Assembly: GCA_022566715.1 (NCBI GenBank)
Contig: JADFIH010000006.1
Coordinates: 1 to 50,274 of the forward strand
DNA length: 50,274 nt
Source: Pseudomonadota bacterium
Lineage (GTDB): Bacteria; Pseudomonadota; Alphaproteobacteria; SHVP01
Reading direction: 5' to 3'
A program made the position numbers and the translations under genes. Positions within the stretch are counted from its first letter, which is position 1. Each line of letters starts with the position of its first letter. Below the pieces are notes generated by a model. That model made no database searches. It was not told where the DNA came from and saw only the letters and a program-made list of their open reading frames with translations. Of the stretch, positions 34,231-42,921 are shown in pieces.

Positions 34231-34695
34231 ATGGAAATATCAGAACTGTTGAGTCCCGAAGGCGTCATCTCCAATCTCAAGGTGTCGGGCAAGAAACAGG
34301 CCCTACAGGAGTTAGCGGCCAAAGCGGCGCAGCTCACCGAACTACCCGAGCGGGCGATCTTCGATATCCTGCTGGAGCGCGAGCGGCTCGGCACCACGGG
34401 CGTTGGCGGGGGCATCGCCATTCCCCACGGCAAGCTTCCGTCGTTGGAGCGGCTGCACGGTGTTTTCGCCCGGCTCGACCACCCCGTCGACTTCGACGCC
34501 ATCGACGAGCAACCGGTCGATTTGTTTTTTCTGCTGCTCGCGCCGGAGTCCGCCGGGGCCGATCATCTAAAGGCCCTGGCCCGCGTTTCGCGGTTGCTGC
34601 GCGACAAGTTGGTGTGCGACAAACTGCGTGGCTCGGACAGCAGCGACGCGTTGTACGCGCTCTTAACTGAATCCGCCACCTCGCGCGCCGCCTGA
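34231..34695 (+). CDS. ptsN: PTS IIA-like nitrogen regulatory protein PtsN
   Basis: GVGGGIAIPHGKL phosphorylation-site motif; downstream of rpoN-hpf. Confidence 0.95.
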   Translation: MEISELLSPEGVISNLKVSGKKQALQELAAKAAQLTELPERAIFDILLERERLGTTGVGGGIAIPHGKLPSLERLHGVFARLDHPVDFDAIDEQPVDLFFLLLAPESAGADHLKALARVSRLLRDKLVCDKLRGSDSSDALYALLTESATSRAA

Positions 34696-34761
34696 ACGCG
34701 GCGGCTTCGCGCATTGCGCGCCGGCGCCGCGACGCAAAGCGCGGACCGGCGTTTTTTTGTT

Positions 34762-34804
34762 GCGCCGTAGGCGCATTTTTTGTTGCGCCGTAGGCGCTTT
34801 TTTT
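34762..34804. terminator. Twin tandem terminator hairpins
   Basis: TTGCGCCGTAGGCGCATTTTTT and TTGCGCCGTAGGCGCTTTTTTT; GCGCC-GTA-GGCGC stems with T-runs on both strands. Confidence 0.75.
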
Positions 34805-34813
34805 CGTGACGCC

Positions 34814-35029
34814 TTAATGGACGCTGACGGCGTCGAGATCGTTCTGCTTGGCGGCGGCAAACGCGTAGTCGCGGTTGTCGAAGATCGCGATCGCCGTGCC
34901 ATCGGCGGCGTGAACGGCATAAGCGGGCTCGCCCTCGACCTTGACTTCCTTGACGTAGGCAAGCGCCGGCGCTCCGAGATAGGCGAACGCCTCAGGCGAC
35001 ATGGACTTGAGCTCGGACAAATTCACCAT
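34814..35029 (-). CDS. DUF1150 family protein
   Basis: MVNLSELKSMSPEAFAYLGAPALAYVKEV...; next to hsp20. Confidence 0.85.
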   Translation of the reverse strand: MVNLSELKSMSPEAFAYLGAPALAYVKEVKVEGEPAYAVHAADGTAIAIFDNRDYAFAAAKQNDLDAVSVH

Positions 35030-35114
35030 AGAACCACTCCTTTCAGTTCGAATTCCCATCCCCGTTTCGAGAGTCCCTGCGAAGGCCCGGCGATTCTCGT
35101 GTCGGCATGAATTC

Positions 35115-35204
35115 CCCTCCCCCATTTTTTTCGAGGGGGAGGGTAGGGAGGGGGTGTTTTGTTGATTTCCCCTCCCCCTACCCCTCCCCAAAACGGGGAG
35201 GGGG
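35115..35204. repeat. GC-skewed double-hairpin / G-quadruplex-prone element
   Basis: CCCTCCCCC...GGGGGAGGG (35115-35143) and CCCCTCCCC-AAAAC-GGGGAGGGG (35181-35203); G-runs on both strands. Confidence 0.7.
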
Positions 35205-35265
35205 AGATCAGAGAACGCCTTTCGCAGGCGCCCGTTTCGAGGCGATGCACGGTCCTCCGGCCATG

Positions 35266-35745
35266 CTACGACGCCTCCTGTTCGGCCCGGCCGACCGGCA
35301 GCGCCTTGGACCCCCCGCGGCGCTTTTTGTCCTTGCTGCTCGATTTGATCTCGATGTTGCGCACGCGGGCCACCGCGTCGGGCCGCACGAGGTCGATGCC
35401 GAGCAGGCCGTCGTTCAGGTCAGCGCCACGGACTTCGATGCCGTCGGCCATTACGAACGTGCGCTGGAATTGCCGCGCGGCGATGCCGCGGTGCAGGTAG
35501 ACCCGCTCGCCGTCGTCGGTTTGTTTGCCGCGGATCACGAGCTGATTGTTCTCGAGCGCGACGTTGAGCTCGTCGGCGGAGAACCCGGCCACCGCAATGG
35601 TGATGCGTAGGCCATTGCTCGTCACTTGCTCGATGTTGTAGGGCGGATAGCCGTCACCGCCCGATTTAGCGAGACGGTCAAGGGTCCGCTCGACCTGGTC
35701 GAACCCAAGCAGAAAGGGGCTGTCGAATAAGGAAATGCGCGGCAT
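35266..35745 (-). CDS. Hsp20/alpha-crystallin small heat-shock protein
   Basis: MPRISLFDSPFLLGFDQVERTLDRLAK..., ITIAVAGFSADELNVALENNQLVIRGK. Confidence 0.94.
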   Translation of the reverse strand: MPRISLFDSPFLLGFDQVERTLDRLAKSGGDGYPPYNIEQVTSNGLRITIAVAGFSADELNVALENNQLVIRGKQTDDGERVYLHRGIAARQFQRTFVMADGIEVRGADLNDGLLGIDLVRPDAVARVRNIEIKSSSKDKKRRGGSKALPVGRAEQEAS

Positions 35746-35939
35746 GCGGTTCGTCTCCTCCAGTGAGCGAGTCAACCGTTCGGCGTTCGGCCCTTGTGTA
35801 GGCGCCCGTTGTGCGGCCCTTATGGCGCCGCATCCTATATGTGGGACCCCAAGGGGGGCCGGTCAAGACGCGCCGCGGCACGAAATAACACTTGAAAATA
35901 ATGAGTTAGGGCGAGGGCCGGAGTGGAGTCCGGTCGACT

Positions 35940-36785
35940 CTAGCCTTGCGCGGCGTCGCGTACGTATCCGGGCAGGGCAAAGGCCGCCTGGTGGACGCCC
36001 GCGTTGTAATAGCGGGTGTCGAGGTCCAGGCGCGCCACGGCCCGTTCGAGCGGGCCCGCGTCCGGCGCCGCGAGGTCGGTGTCCTGGCTCGCCCAGCCGA
36101 GCGTCATGACGCCGCCCGCGTAGGTCGGCACCGCGACGACGAAAAAGCCGGCATGGGCGAAGACCGACCGGATACTTGCGGCCGCGGCGCTGAACTCGGC
36201 GCCTTGGTAAAAGGGAACCCCGTTTTGGGTGGCGAGAATGCCGCCTTTTTTCAAGATGGCGCGGCAGCCGGCGTAGAAAGGCGGCTCGAACAAAACCTTG
36301 CCCGGCCCCACGGGGTCGGTTGAATCGACGATGATCACGTCGAACCGTTCGCCGGTGCCGGCGACAAATTTCGTGCCGTCGGCAATGATCAGATCGGTTC
36401 GGGAATCCTCGAACGCCGTTCGGCAAATGCCCGGCAGATATTCGCGGCAAAGATCGACGACCTCGCGGTCGATCTCCACCATGGTTACGCGCTCCACCGG
36501 GTGCTTAAGTACTTCTTCAAGCAGTCCGCCGTCGCCCCCGCCGATGATCAGGACGTGAGCCGCGGCGCCGTGCCCGACCAGGGGCACGTGGGCCAACATC
36601 TCGTGATAGATGAACTCGTCCGCCTCCGTCGTTTGGACGATACCGTCAAGCGCAAGCACCCGGCCGAATCGGCCGTTCTCGAAAATCAGCACCTTCTGGA
36701 AGGCGGTCCTGCCTTCGTAAAGAATCTTGTCGATTTCGAATGTTTGCCCGACCGTCGGGTGGAGGTTCTCTTGGAACCAGTTCAA
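35940..36785 (-). CDS. speE: Spermidine synthase (TTG start)
   Basis: VLIIGGGDGGLLEEVLKHPVERVTMVEID; begins (M)NWFQENLHPTVGQTFEI, TTG overlaps speD stop. Confidence 0.95.
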   Translation of the reverse strand: MNWFQENLHPTVGQTFEIDKILYEGRTAFQKVLIFENGRFGRVLALDGIVQTTEADEFIYHEMLAHVPLVGHGAAAHVLIIGGGDGGLLEEVLKHPVERVTMVEIDREVVDLCREYLPGICRTAFEDSRTDLIIADGTKFVAGTGERFDVIIVDSTDPVGPGKVLFEPPFYAGCRAILKKGGILATQNGVPFYQGAEFSAAAASIRSVFAHAGFFVVAVPTYAGGVMTLGWASQDTDLAAPDAGPLERAVARLDLDTRYYNAGVHQAAFALPGYVRDAAQG

Positions 36786-37210
36786 GGGGCGAGGCCCCGC
36801 CTGATTTCGGTGAGGCGGGTGTTCTCGGTCTCGAAGTGACGGCGCACGACGGCGACGGTGCGGTAGGCATCGCAACCGCCGCACACGAAGATGTCTAGGG
36901 CCGCGTAGCCTTCTTCCGGCCAAGTATGGATGCTCATGTGGGATTCGGCCAGGATGGCGACGCCGGACACCCCGCCGTAGGGTGTGAAGTGATGCAGGTC
37001 GATCTTTAGAATGGTGGCGCCGGCCGCCTGTACGGCCTCCCGCAGGGCCCGCTCCACGACCTCCAGATTATCCAGGTGCTTGCCGTCCCACAGGTCGATC
37101 AGCAGATGCGTACCCGCGAACCGAACGCCGTCGATCTCGACGAAATCGCCGCCCGCCGCCGCGCCGGGGGGCACGGGGTAAAGGTTGGCGCGTGCGGCAT
37201 CCTGCTTCAT
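36782..37210 (-). CDS. speD: S-adenosylmethionine decarboxylase proenzyme
   Basis: AILAESHMSIHTWPEEGYAALDIFVCGGCDA (ESHMSIHTWPE processing site). Confidence 0.95.
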   Translation of the reverse strand: MKQDAARANLYPVPPGAAAGGDFVEIDGVRFAGTHLLIDLWDGKHLDNLEVVERALREAVQAAGATILKIDLHHFTPYGGVSGVAILAESHMSIHTWPEEGYAALDIFVCGGCDAYRTVAVVRRHFETENTRLTEIRRGLAP

Positions 37211-37323
37211 CGGCGGTCCACCAAGACGAGGGTTAGAAGAAAGGCCCGCGTTCTTGGCCTATCGGACAGAATATTACAAGGACAAATATTTGTCCTGAGT
37301 TTCCGCCTCCCCGCCGTCCACGG

Positions 37324-37923
37324 CTAGCCCGACGCCTGCACCCCGAAGAGCGTCTCGAACTCGGCTCGGAGTTCATCCATTTTTTCCTGGGACGCGGACA
37401 AGACCGCCGCGTCGTCCCAGGCCCGGTGGCGCCCTTCGTCAAAGGCCCGGGCGTTCACTTCGTAGAGGTGCGCGTTGAAGCGGTTGGCGATCCAGTTGTT
37501 CCGGGTCCGCACGACCTTGCCGGGGATGCCCATGACAATGGAATTATCCGGAATAATCGTGCGCTCGGTCAGGAACGCGCCGCCCGCAACGATGCAATTA
37601 TCGCCGATCACGCAGCCGTCCATGATCGTGGCGTTGATGCCGATGAGGCAGTTGTCGCCGATGGTGCACCCGTGCAGGGTACAGTGATGGGTGATGGAAC
37701 AATGGGCCCCGACGTAGGCGCCGGTGCCGCCACCCACATGGATCATGACGAAGTCCTGGATATTGGTGGACGGCCCGACGCGGACCTCGAAGTTTTCCGC
37801 GCGGATGACCACGTTGACCCACAGCGAGGCCCCGTCCTCGATCGTCACCTTGCCGTAAACGTGCGCCGTCGGATGGATGAAGGCGGGATCGTTCAAGGTA
37901 ACGTCGGGACCAAATGCCGGCAC
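37324..37923 (-). CDS. Gamma-carbonic anhydrase family protein
   Basis: Left-handed beta-helix hexapeptides; VGGGTGAYVGAHCSITHHCTLHGCTIGDNCLIG. Confidence 0.88.
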   Translation of the reverse strand: MPAFGPDVTLNDPAFIHPTAHVYGKVTIEDGASLWVNVVIRAENFEVRVGPSTNIQDFVMIHVGGGTGAYVGAHCSITHHCTLHGCTIGDNCLIGINATIMDGCVIGDNCIVAGGAFLTERTIIPDNSIVMGIPGKVVRTRNNWIANRFNAHLYEVNARAFDEGRHRAWDDAAVLSASQEKMDELRAEFETLFGVQASG

Positions 37924-38069
37924 GATGGACTCCCTCCGGGGTATTGCAGCGGGTGGCGGACACCCTAGCCGGAAGCGGCGGCGTTCCGTAAGGTCGAATT
38001 GGCCGGAATCGCGACGGCGCCGCAATGACGACCGCGGACTGTGTAGCACCCACATCTGGAGGAGGCCCC

Positions 38070-38675
38070 ATGGCCGGTGACGGCAAAGTCGATGTGATCA
38101 AGATCGAGACGGTCTATGACGGCTATTGCCGGGTCGAGCGCCTGCGCCTGCGCCACCGCCTCTTCGCCGGCGGCATGAGCGCCGAGATCGACCGCGAGGT
38201 CGTGCGGCGTGGCAATGCCGTTGCCGTCCTGCCTTACGATCCGGTGCGCGACGAGGTGGTGCTGATCGAGCAGTTCCGTATCGGCCCCTACGTCAGGGGC
38301 GATACGCCCTGGCTATATGAGACGGTGGCCGGCATCGTTGAAGACGGTGAGGAGAACGAGGCCGTCGCGCGCCGCGAGGCGCGGGAAGAGGCGGGAGTCG
38401 AACTCGGCGAGCTGGTGCCGGTGGCGAGCTATTATGCGAGCCCGGGAACCATGACCGAGTATATCCACATCTATTGCGCGCGCGTGGATGCGGCGCGCGC
38501 CGGCGGCATCCACGGCTTGGCCGGCGAGGGCGAAGATATCCGCGTGATCGCCCTGCCCTTCGCCGAGGCCCTGGCGACCTTGAAAGACGGGCGAATCGAG
38601 AGCGGCCACACCCTGATCGCCTTGCAATGGCTTGCCCTGAACCACAACGACCTTCGCCAACGCTGGAACGCCTGA
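38070..38675 (+). CDS. Nudix hydrolase, ADP-ribose diphosphatase-like
   Basis: AGIVEDGEENEAVARREAREEAGVELGEL Nudix box; ASPGTMTEYIHIY typical of ADPRase. Confidence 0.9.
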   Translation: MAGDGKVDVIKIETVYDGYCRVERLRLRHRLFAGGMSAEIDREVVRRGNAVAVLPYDPVRDEVVLIEQFRIGPYVRGDTPWLYETVAGIVEDGEENEAVARREAREEAGVELGELVPVASYYASPGTMTEYIHIYCARVDAARAGGIHGLAGEGEDIRVIALPFAEALATLKDGRIESGHTLIALQWLALNHNDLRQRWNA

Positions 38676-38701
38676 ACGGCATCTTAGGATAAAGAACGCA
38701 C

Positions 38702-39343
38702 ATGACTTGGACTCCCGGCGACCCGGTTTGGCTGGAATCGCCGAACTACGTGGCGCGCTCTCTCCGCCCGGACGATGTCACCGACCGCTTCGTCTCCTGG
38801 TTCTCCAACACCGAAAACATGCGGTACGTCCATATAGGGGTGGGCGAAGGGCGCGAGCGGATCGTCAACTATCTCGGGACGTTCGACAACAAGACCTTGT
38901 TCTTCATGGGCATCTTCGTGAAGCGTACCGGCCAGCTTATCGGATGGCGTCAGACACTCTATGACAAGGAGGATCGCAGAGCACTCGTGACCCTGGTGAT
39001 CGGCGAGAAGGATTTCCAGGGCCGGGGGGTCAACCGCGAACTACTGCCGGTGTTCTACGAATTCCTTTTCGTTACACTGGGTGTGCACAAGATGTTCGCG
39101 GAAGTATTCGGCGGGAATGTCCGGAGCCACCGTCTGGTCGCCGCGGCTGGCTACCAGCTCGAGGGTGTGCTGCGCGACCATTACCTCGCCGGCGACGGGC
39201 AGTGGCGCGACATCAGCATGTATGGAATGTTCGAGGTGGAATGGCGGGCCAAGCGGAAATATTTTTTGCCGCCGGTCTGGCGCGCCGGGCTATCGGGACG
39301 AACGGAGGGCGAGGCCCATAGCGTCACGGTCGCGCGCCTCTAG
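38702..39343 (+). CDS. GNAT family N-acetyltransferase
   Basis: LRPDDVTDRFVSWF..., GRGVNRELLPVFYEFLF, NVRSHRLVAAAGYQLEG. Confidence 0.82.
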   Translation: MTWTPGDPVWLESPNYVARSLRPDDVTDRFVSWFSNTENMRYVHIGVGEGRERIVNYLGTFDNKTLFFMGIFVKRTGQLIGWRQTLYDKEDRRALVTLVIGEKDFQGRGVNRELLPVFYEFLFVTLGVHKMFAEVFGGNVRSHRLVAAAGYQLEGVLRDHYLAGDGQWRDISMYGMFEVEWRAKRKYFLPPVWRAGLSGRTEGEAHSVTVARL

Positions 39344-39384
39344 GGCGTTTCCGGTTCTATTGGAATCGCTCACGGCTGCGGACC
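39341..39384. repeat. Dispersed intergenic repeat, copy 3 (partial)
   Basis: TAGGGCGTTTCCGGTTCTATTGGAATCGCTCACGGCTGCGGACC. Confidence 0.75.
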
Positions 39385-39512
39385 GGAAGGCGGAATTTAT
39401 CCGCCGTTAACCAGCGCCCCCGAAAATGCCGCCTGAAGAGACTCACCGGATGGCCGCACTTGAATCGCCCGAATTGAGTCCTCTCTGTGTAATCGCCCTA
39501 GTTGAATCGTAG

Positions 39513-39962
39513 ATGCCGAAAACTGCCACGCCCACCGGGAAACGTGATCTTTACGCCGAAATTCCGGCGGAGATGAAACACGACTGCAAGAAATGCCAGT
39601 CCCTTTGTTGCACCGCGCTGCGGATCGAGTGGGACGACGGGGAAATCAAGGAACAGGATGTGGTGTGCGAGCATCTGACGGACGATTTCACCTGCGGCGT
39701 ATGGGACAAGTTGGAATCCCTTGGGCGCGGCCTCTGCCGGCGATTTTTCTGCCTCAACAGCGGGCCCGAGATTTGCAGCCCCTTGTTTCGTGAGGGCACG
39801 GATTGGCGTAAGACCCCGGAGATCGCACCCCTCCTATTCAACGAATTTCGCCGCGTTTACATCGAACGTTTCAAGGCGATTCTCGGGGCCGATCCGGAGA
39901 AAAACGACGCGAAGCAGACTTCTCCGGCGGCAACGGCATCTCCAAACCAATCGAGGGGCTAG
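39513..39962 (+). CDS. YkgJ-like cysteine-cluster protein
   Basis: HDCKKCQSLCCTALRIEW...CEHLTDDFTCGVW...CRRFFCLNSGPEICSPLF. Confidence 0.6.
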   Translation: MPKTATPTGKRDLYAEIPAEMKHDCKKCQSLCCTALRIEWDDGEIKEQDVVCEHLTDDFTCGVWDKLESLGRGLCRRFFCLNSGPEICSPLFREGTDWRKTPEIAPLLFNEFRRVYIERFKAILGADPEKNDAKQTSPAATASPNQSRG

Positions 39963-39990
39963 CTGTTTCCGGCCAACCCCTCGAAAAATC

Positions 39991-40066
<76 letters not shown>

Positions 40067-40187
40067 AGGGGGTTGCCACGGACGGCCGGGGCCGCCGGGC
40101 GGGTAGGGAAGCTAGGGCCCGCCAGGGGCCGAATCAAGGGGAATATGGGGTACCGCGAGGGGGTAGACCAGGGTAAAGCGCTCGTTT

Positions 40188-40643
40188 TCAGCGTTCGCCG
40201 GCCACTTTCTCGACCTTCACATCAATGACCTCCGCCACCTCGTCCTGGGTCCCGCCGAGCTCCGCGGCATCCTCGATCGGTTCCTCTTCCTCGTCGTCCG
40301 ATTTGTCGGTCTCGATGTCCTTGGCCAGGTCCGCGTCATCGACGTCCTTCTTCGTCCCGGTCTCGATGTCGTCGTCGTCCATGGAGGGAGGAGGAGGCTC
40401 GTCGTCGGTCTTGGGGGCGGCCTTGGCGCGCGGCGGCGGCGCCGATTTGGCCCGCTTCGCGTTAGCCGCCTTGGCCGGCTTCGCGTTAGCCGCCTTGGCC
40501 AGCTTCGCGTTAGCCGCCTTGGCCGGCTTCCCGTCATGGGGTTCATTGCAGCTGGGGCACTGCACCGAGGACTTTTTGAGATCGTAAAATTTCGTGCCGC
40601 ACGATTGGCACACGCATTTATTCCCCCACTCGGATTTCGCCAC
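40188..40643 (-). CDS. TIGR02300-like protein: N-terminal zinc ribbon, Lys/Ala repeat, acidic tail
   Basis: (M)AKSEWGNKCVCQSCGTKFYDLKKSSVQCPSC; GTG start. Confidence 0.85.
   Translation of the reverse strand: MAKSEWGNKCVCQSCGTKFYDLKKSSVQCPSCNEPHDGKPAKAANAKLAKAANAKPAKAANAKRAKSAPPPRAKAAPKTDDEPPPPSMDDDDIETGTKKDVDDADLAKDIETDKSDDEEEEPIEDAAELGGTQDEVAEVIDVKVEKVAGER
40456..40527. repeat. Three tandem 24-bp coding repeats
   Basis: TTCGCGTTAGCCGCCTTGGCC(G/A)GC x3, encoding (P/L)AKAANAK-type units. Confidence 0.9.
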
Positions 40644-40841
40644 GTCGCCGCCTCCAAGCCCGCCGATTCTAGTAAGGTTCCCAATGCCACGAACCCCGCC
40701 CCCTGTCAAAAACAATTCGCGGCATGTCTCCGTTTGAATAGTCCGGCCGATCCGGTGACTTCACCCACTTGATTGTGATACAGAGGTCCCGGCCCCGGTG
40801 ATTCGCCGGCGGAACCTGCGAACGCAAAACGCGGCGAGATT

Positions 40842-42164
40842 TTGAACGCCCTTCGATCCGCACGCCCGGACACCTTGAACGGTACGGTTCGAGTCCCCGG
40901 GGATAAATCGATCTCTCATCGCGTGCTGATTCTGGCCGCGCTGGCGGCGGGCGAGAGCGTCGTGTCGGGCTTGCTCGAGGGCGAGGACGTAATGCACACG
41001 GCGGCCGCCCTGCGCTGTCTCGGCGCCGAGGTCGAACGCAGCGACGGCCGTTGGCACGTCCACGGACGCGGCGTCGGCGGGCTCCAGGAACCACCGGGCA
41101 TCCTCGATTTCGGCAATGCGGGCACCGGTGCGCGGCTCCTGATGGGTGCGCTGGCGAGCCATCCCTTCGTCAGTTTTTTTGACGGCGACGAGTCCCTGCG
41201 GCGCCGGCCCATGGCCCGTGTGGCGGCCCCCGTCGAACGCATGGGCGCCCAAATCGTGGCCCGGTCGGGCGTCCGTCTGCCGCTGGCGGTGATCGGAACA
41301 TCGTCGCCCGTTCCGATCCGTTATGAGTTGCCCGTCGCCAGCGCGCAGGTTAAATCCGCCATCCTGCTGGCCGGCCTCAATACGCCCGGCACGACGGAGG
41401 TGGTGGAGCCCGTGGCGACGCGCGACCATACGGAGCGATTGCTGCGCCACTTTGGCGCCGAGATCACGATGGAGGAAACCGATGGCGGCGGTGCGTCCAC
41501 GGTTCTGACCGGTCAGCCTGAATTGACGGCCCGCGAAGTCACGGTGCCGGGCGATCCCTCGTCCGCGGCGTTTCTGGTCGTCGCCGCGCTGCTGTGCCCG
41601 GACGCGGAGGTCACGATCGAGCAGGTCTGCGTCAACCCGAGGCGTATCGGCTTGTACGATATCTTGCGCGAAATGGGCGCCGACATCGCCTTCGCCAATC
41701 CGCGCAGCGTCAGTGGTGAAGACGTGGCGGACATAAAGGTGCGGGCAAGCGCGCTGACCGGCGTCGACGTGCCGCCCGAACGGGCGCCCTCGATGATCGA
41801 CGAATATCCTGTTCTTGGCGTGGCCGCGGCCTGCGCGAGGGGCGTAACGCGGCTGCGCGGGCTTGCTGAACTCCGGGTCAAGGAAAGCGACCGGCTCGCC
41901 GCCATGGCGCGCGGGCTCCAGAGCTGCGGGGTCGCGGTTCAGGAGACCGAGGACGGCCTGACGATCGAGGGCGCGCCGGCGCCGCCTGGCGGAGCGCGCA
42001 TCACCACCGACTTGGACCATCGCATCGCAATGGCCTTTTTGGTCATGGGCGTCGCCACGCGGCATCCGGTGGAAATTGACGACGGACGGACGATCGCGAC
42101 CAGCTTCCCGGGGTTCACCGAGCTTCTCAACGGGCTCGGAGCCCGCATCACGGCCGCCAGTTGA
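40842..42164 (+). CDS. aroA: 3-phosphoshikimate 1-carboxyvinyltransferase
   Basis: GTVRVPGDKSISHRVLILAALAAGES, FGNAGTGARLLMGAL. Confidence 0.97.
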   Translation: MNALRSARPDTLNGTVRVPGDKSISHRVLILAALAAGESVVSGLLEGEDVMHTAAALRCLGAEVERSDGRWHVHGRGVGGLQEPPGILDFGNAGTGARLLMGALASHPFVSFFDGDESLRRRPMARVAAPVERMGAQIVARSGVRLPLAVIGTSSPVPIRYELPVASAQVKSAILLAGLNTPGTTEVVEPVATRDHTERLLRHFGAEITMEETDGGGASTVLTGQPELTAREVTVPGDPSSAAFLVVAALLCPDAEVTIEQVCVNPRRIGLYDILREMGADIAFANPRSVSGEDVADIKVRASALTGVDVPPERAPSMIDEYPVLGVAAACARGVTRLRGLAELRVKESDRLAAMARGLQSCGVAVQETEDGLTIEGAPAPPGGARITTDLDHRIAMAFLVMGVATRHPVEIDDGRTIATSFPGFTELLNGLGARITAAS

Positions 42165-42802
42165 TCGTCGCCGTGGACGGACCCGCCGCCGCCGGCAAGG
42201 GCACGATCGCCCGGCGGCTGGCCGAGGAACTGGGGTACGCCCACCTCGACACCGGGGCACTCTACCGGGCGGCCGCCCTGCGGGTCCTCGATGCCGGTAT
42301 CGACCCGGACGACGCCGCGGCCGCCGCGGCCGCCGCGGCCGGAATCACCCAGACGGACCTCGCCGACCCCCGGATTCGCGACGATCATACCGCCAAGATG
42401 GCCTCCCGGGTGTCGGTTCATCCCCAGGTCCGCGCCGCTCTCCTGGACCACCAGCGAAATTTCGCGGCGCACCCGCCGGGCGGCGCGAAAGGGGTGGTGA
42501 TCGAGGGACGGGATATTGGAACCGTCGTTTGCCCCCAAGCCGAGCGTAAGATTTTCTTGGACGCGAGCATCGAAATCCGCGCTGAGCGCCGCTTTCAGGA
42601 ACTCCGGGGCCGGGACGCCAAGGTCACCCGGGAGGAGGTTCTGAAGGATATTCGAAAAAGAGACGAGGCGGATCGGAGTAGGGCGGTTTCCCCCCTGGTC
42701 CCCGCCCCGGACGCCTACTTGCTAGATACCTCGAATTTGGATATAGACAGCGCTTCCGCTGCCGCCAAAGCGTATGTTTTGGGCGGAGTTGGCTTGCCTT
42801 GA
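42161..42802 (+). CDS. cmk: Cytidylate kinase (TTG start)
   Basis: IVAVDGPAAAGKGTIARRLAEELGYAHLDTGALYRA; TTGA overlap with aroA. Confidence 0.96.
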   Translation: MIVAVDGPAAAGKGTIARRLAEELGYAHLDTGALYRAAALRVLDAGIDPDDAAAAAAAAAGITQTDLADPRIRDDHTAKMASRVSVHPQVRAALLDHQRNFAAHPPGGAKGVVIEGRDIGTVVCPQAERKIFLDASIEIRAERRFQELRGRDAKVTREEVLKDIRKRDEADRSRAVSPLVPAPDAYLLDTSNLDIDSASAAAKAYVLGGVGLP

Positions 42803-42921
42803 GTGGAAGACGAGCCAAAATAAAGGACAACAGTCTTTTGGTTGAGGCCCGCGTTCGCACCGGCGCGCCGGGCCCGTGCTTATTCGCCGCTCTGAGCCTT
42901 CGGATTGATTGAGGAGACGCC

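Noticed and set aside
40456-40527. Possible CRISPR-like repeat
   Set aside because: Contiguous 24-bp coding repeats without spacers, inside a protein gene.
40761-42260. 499-aa minus-strand ORF
   Set aside because: Antisense shadow of aroA.
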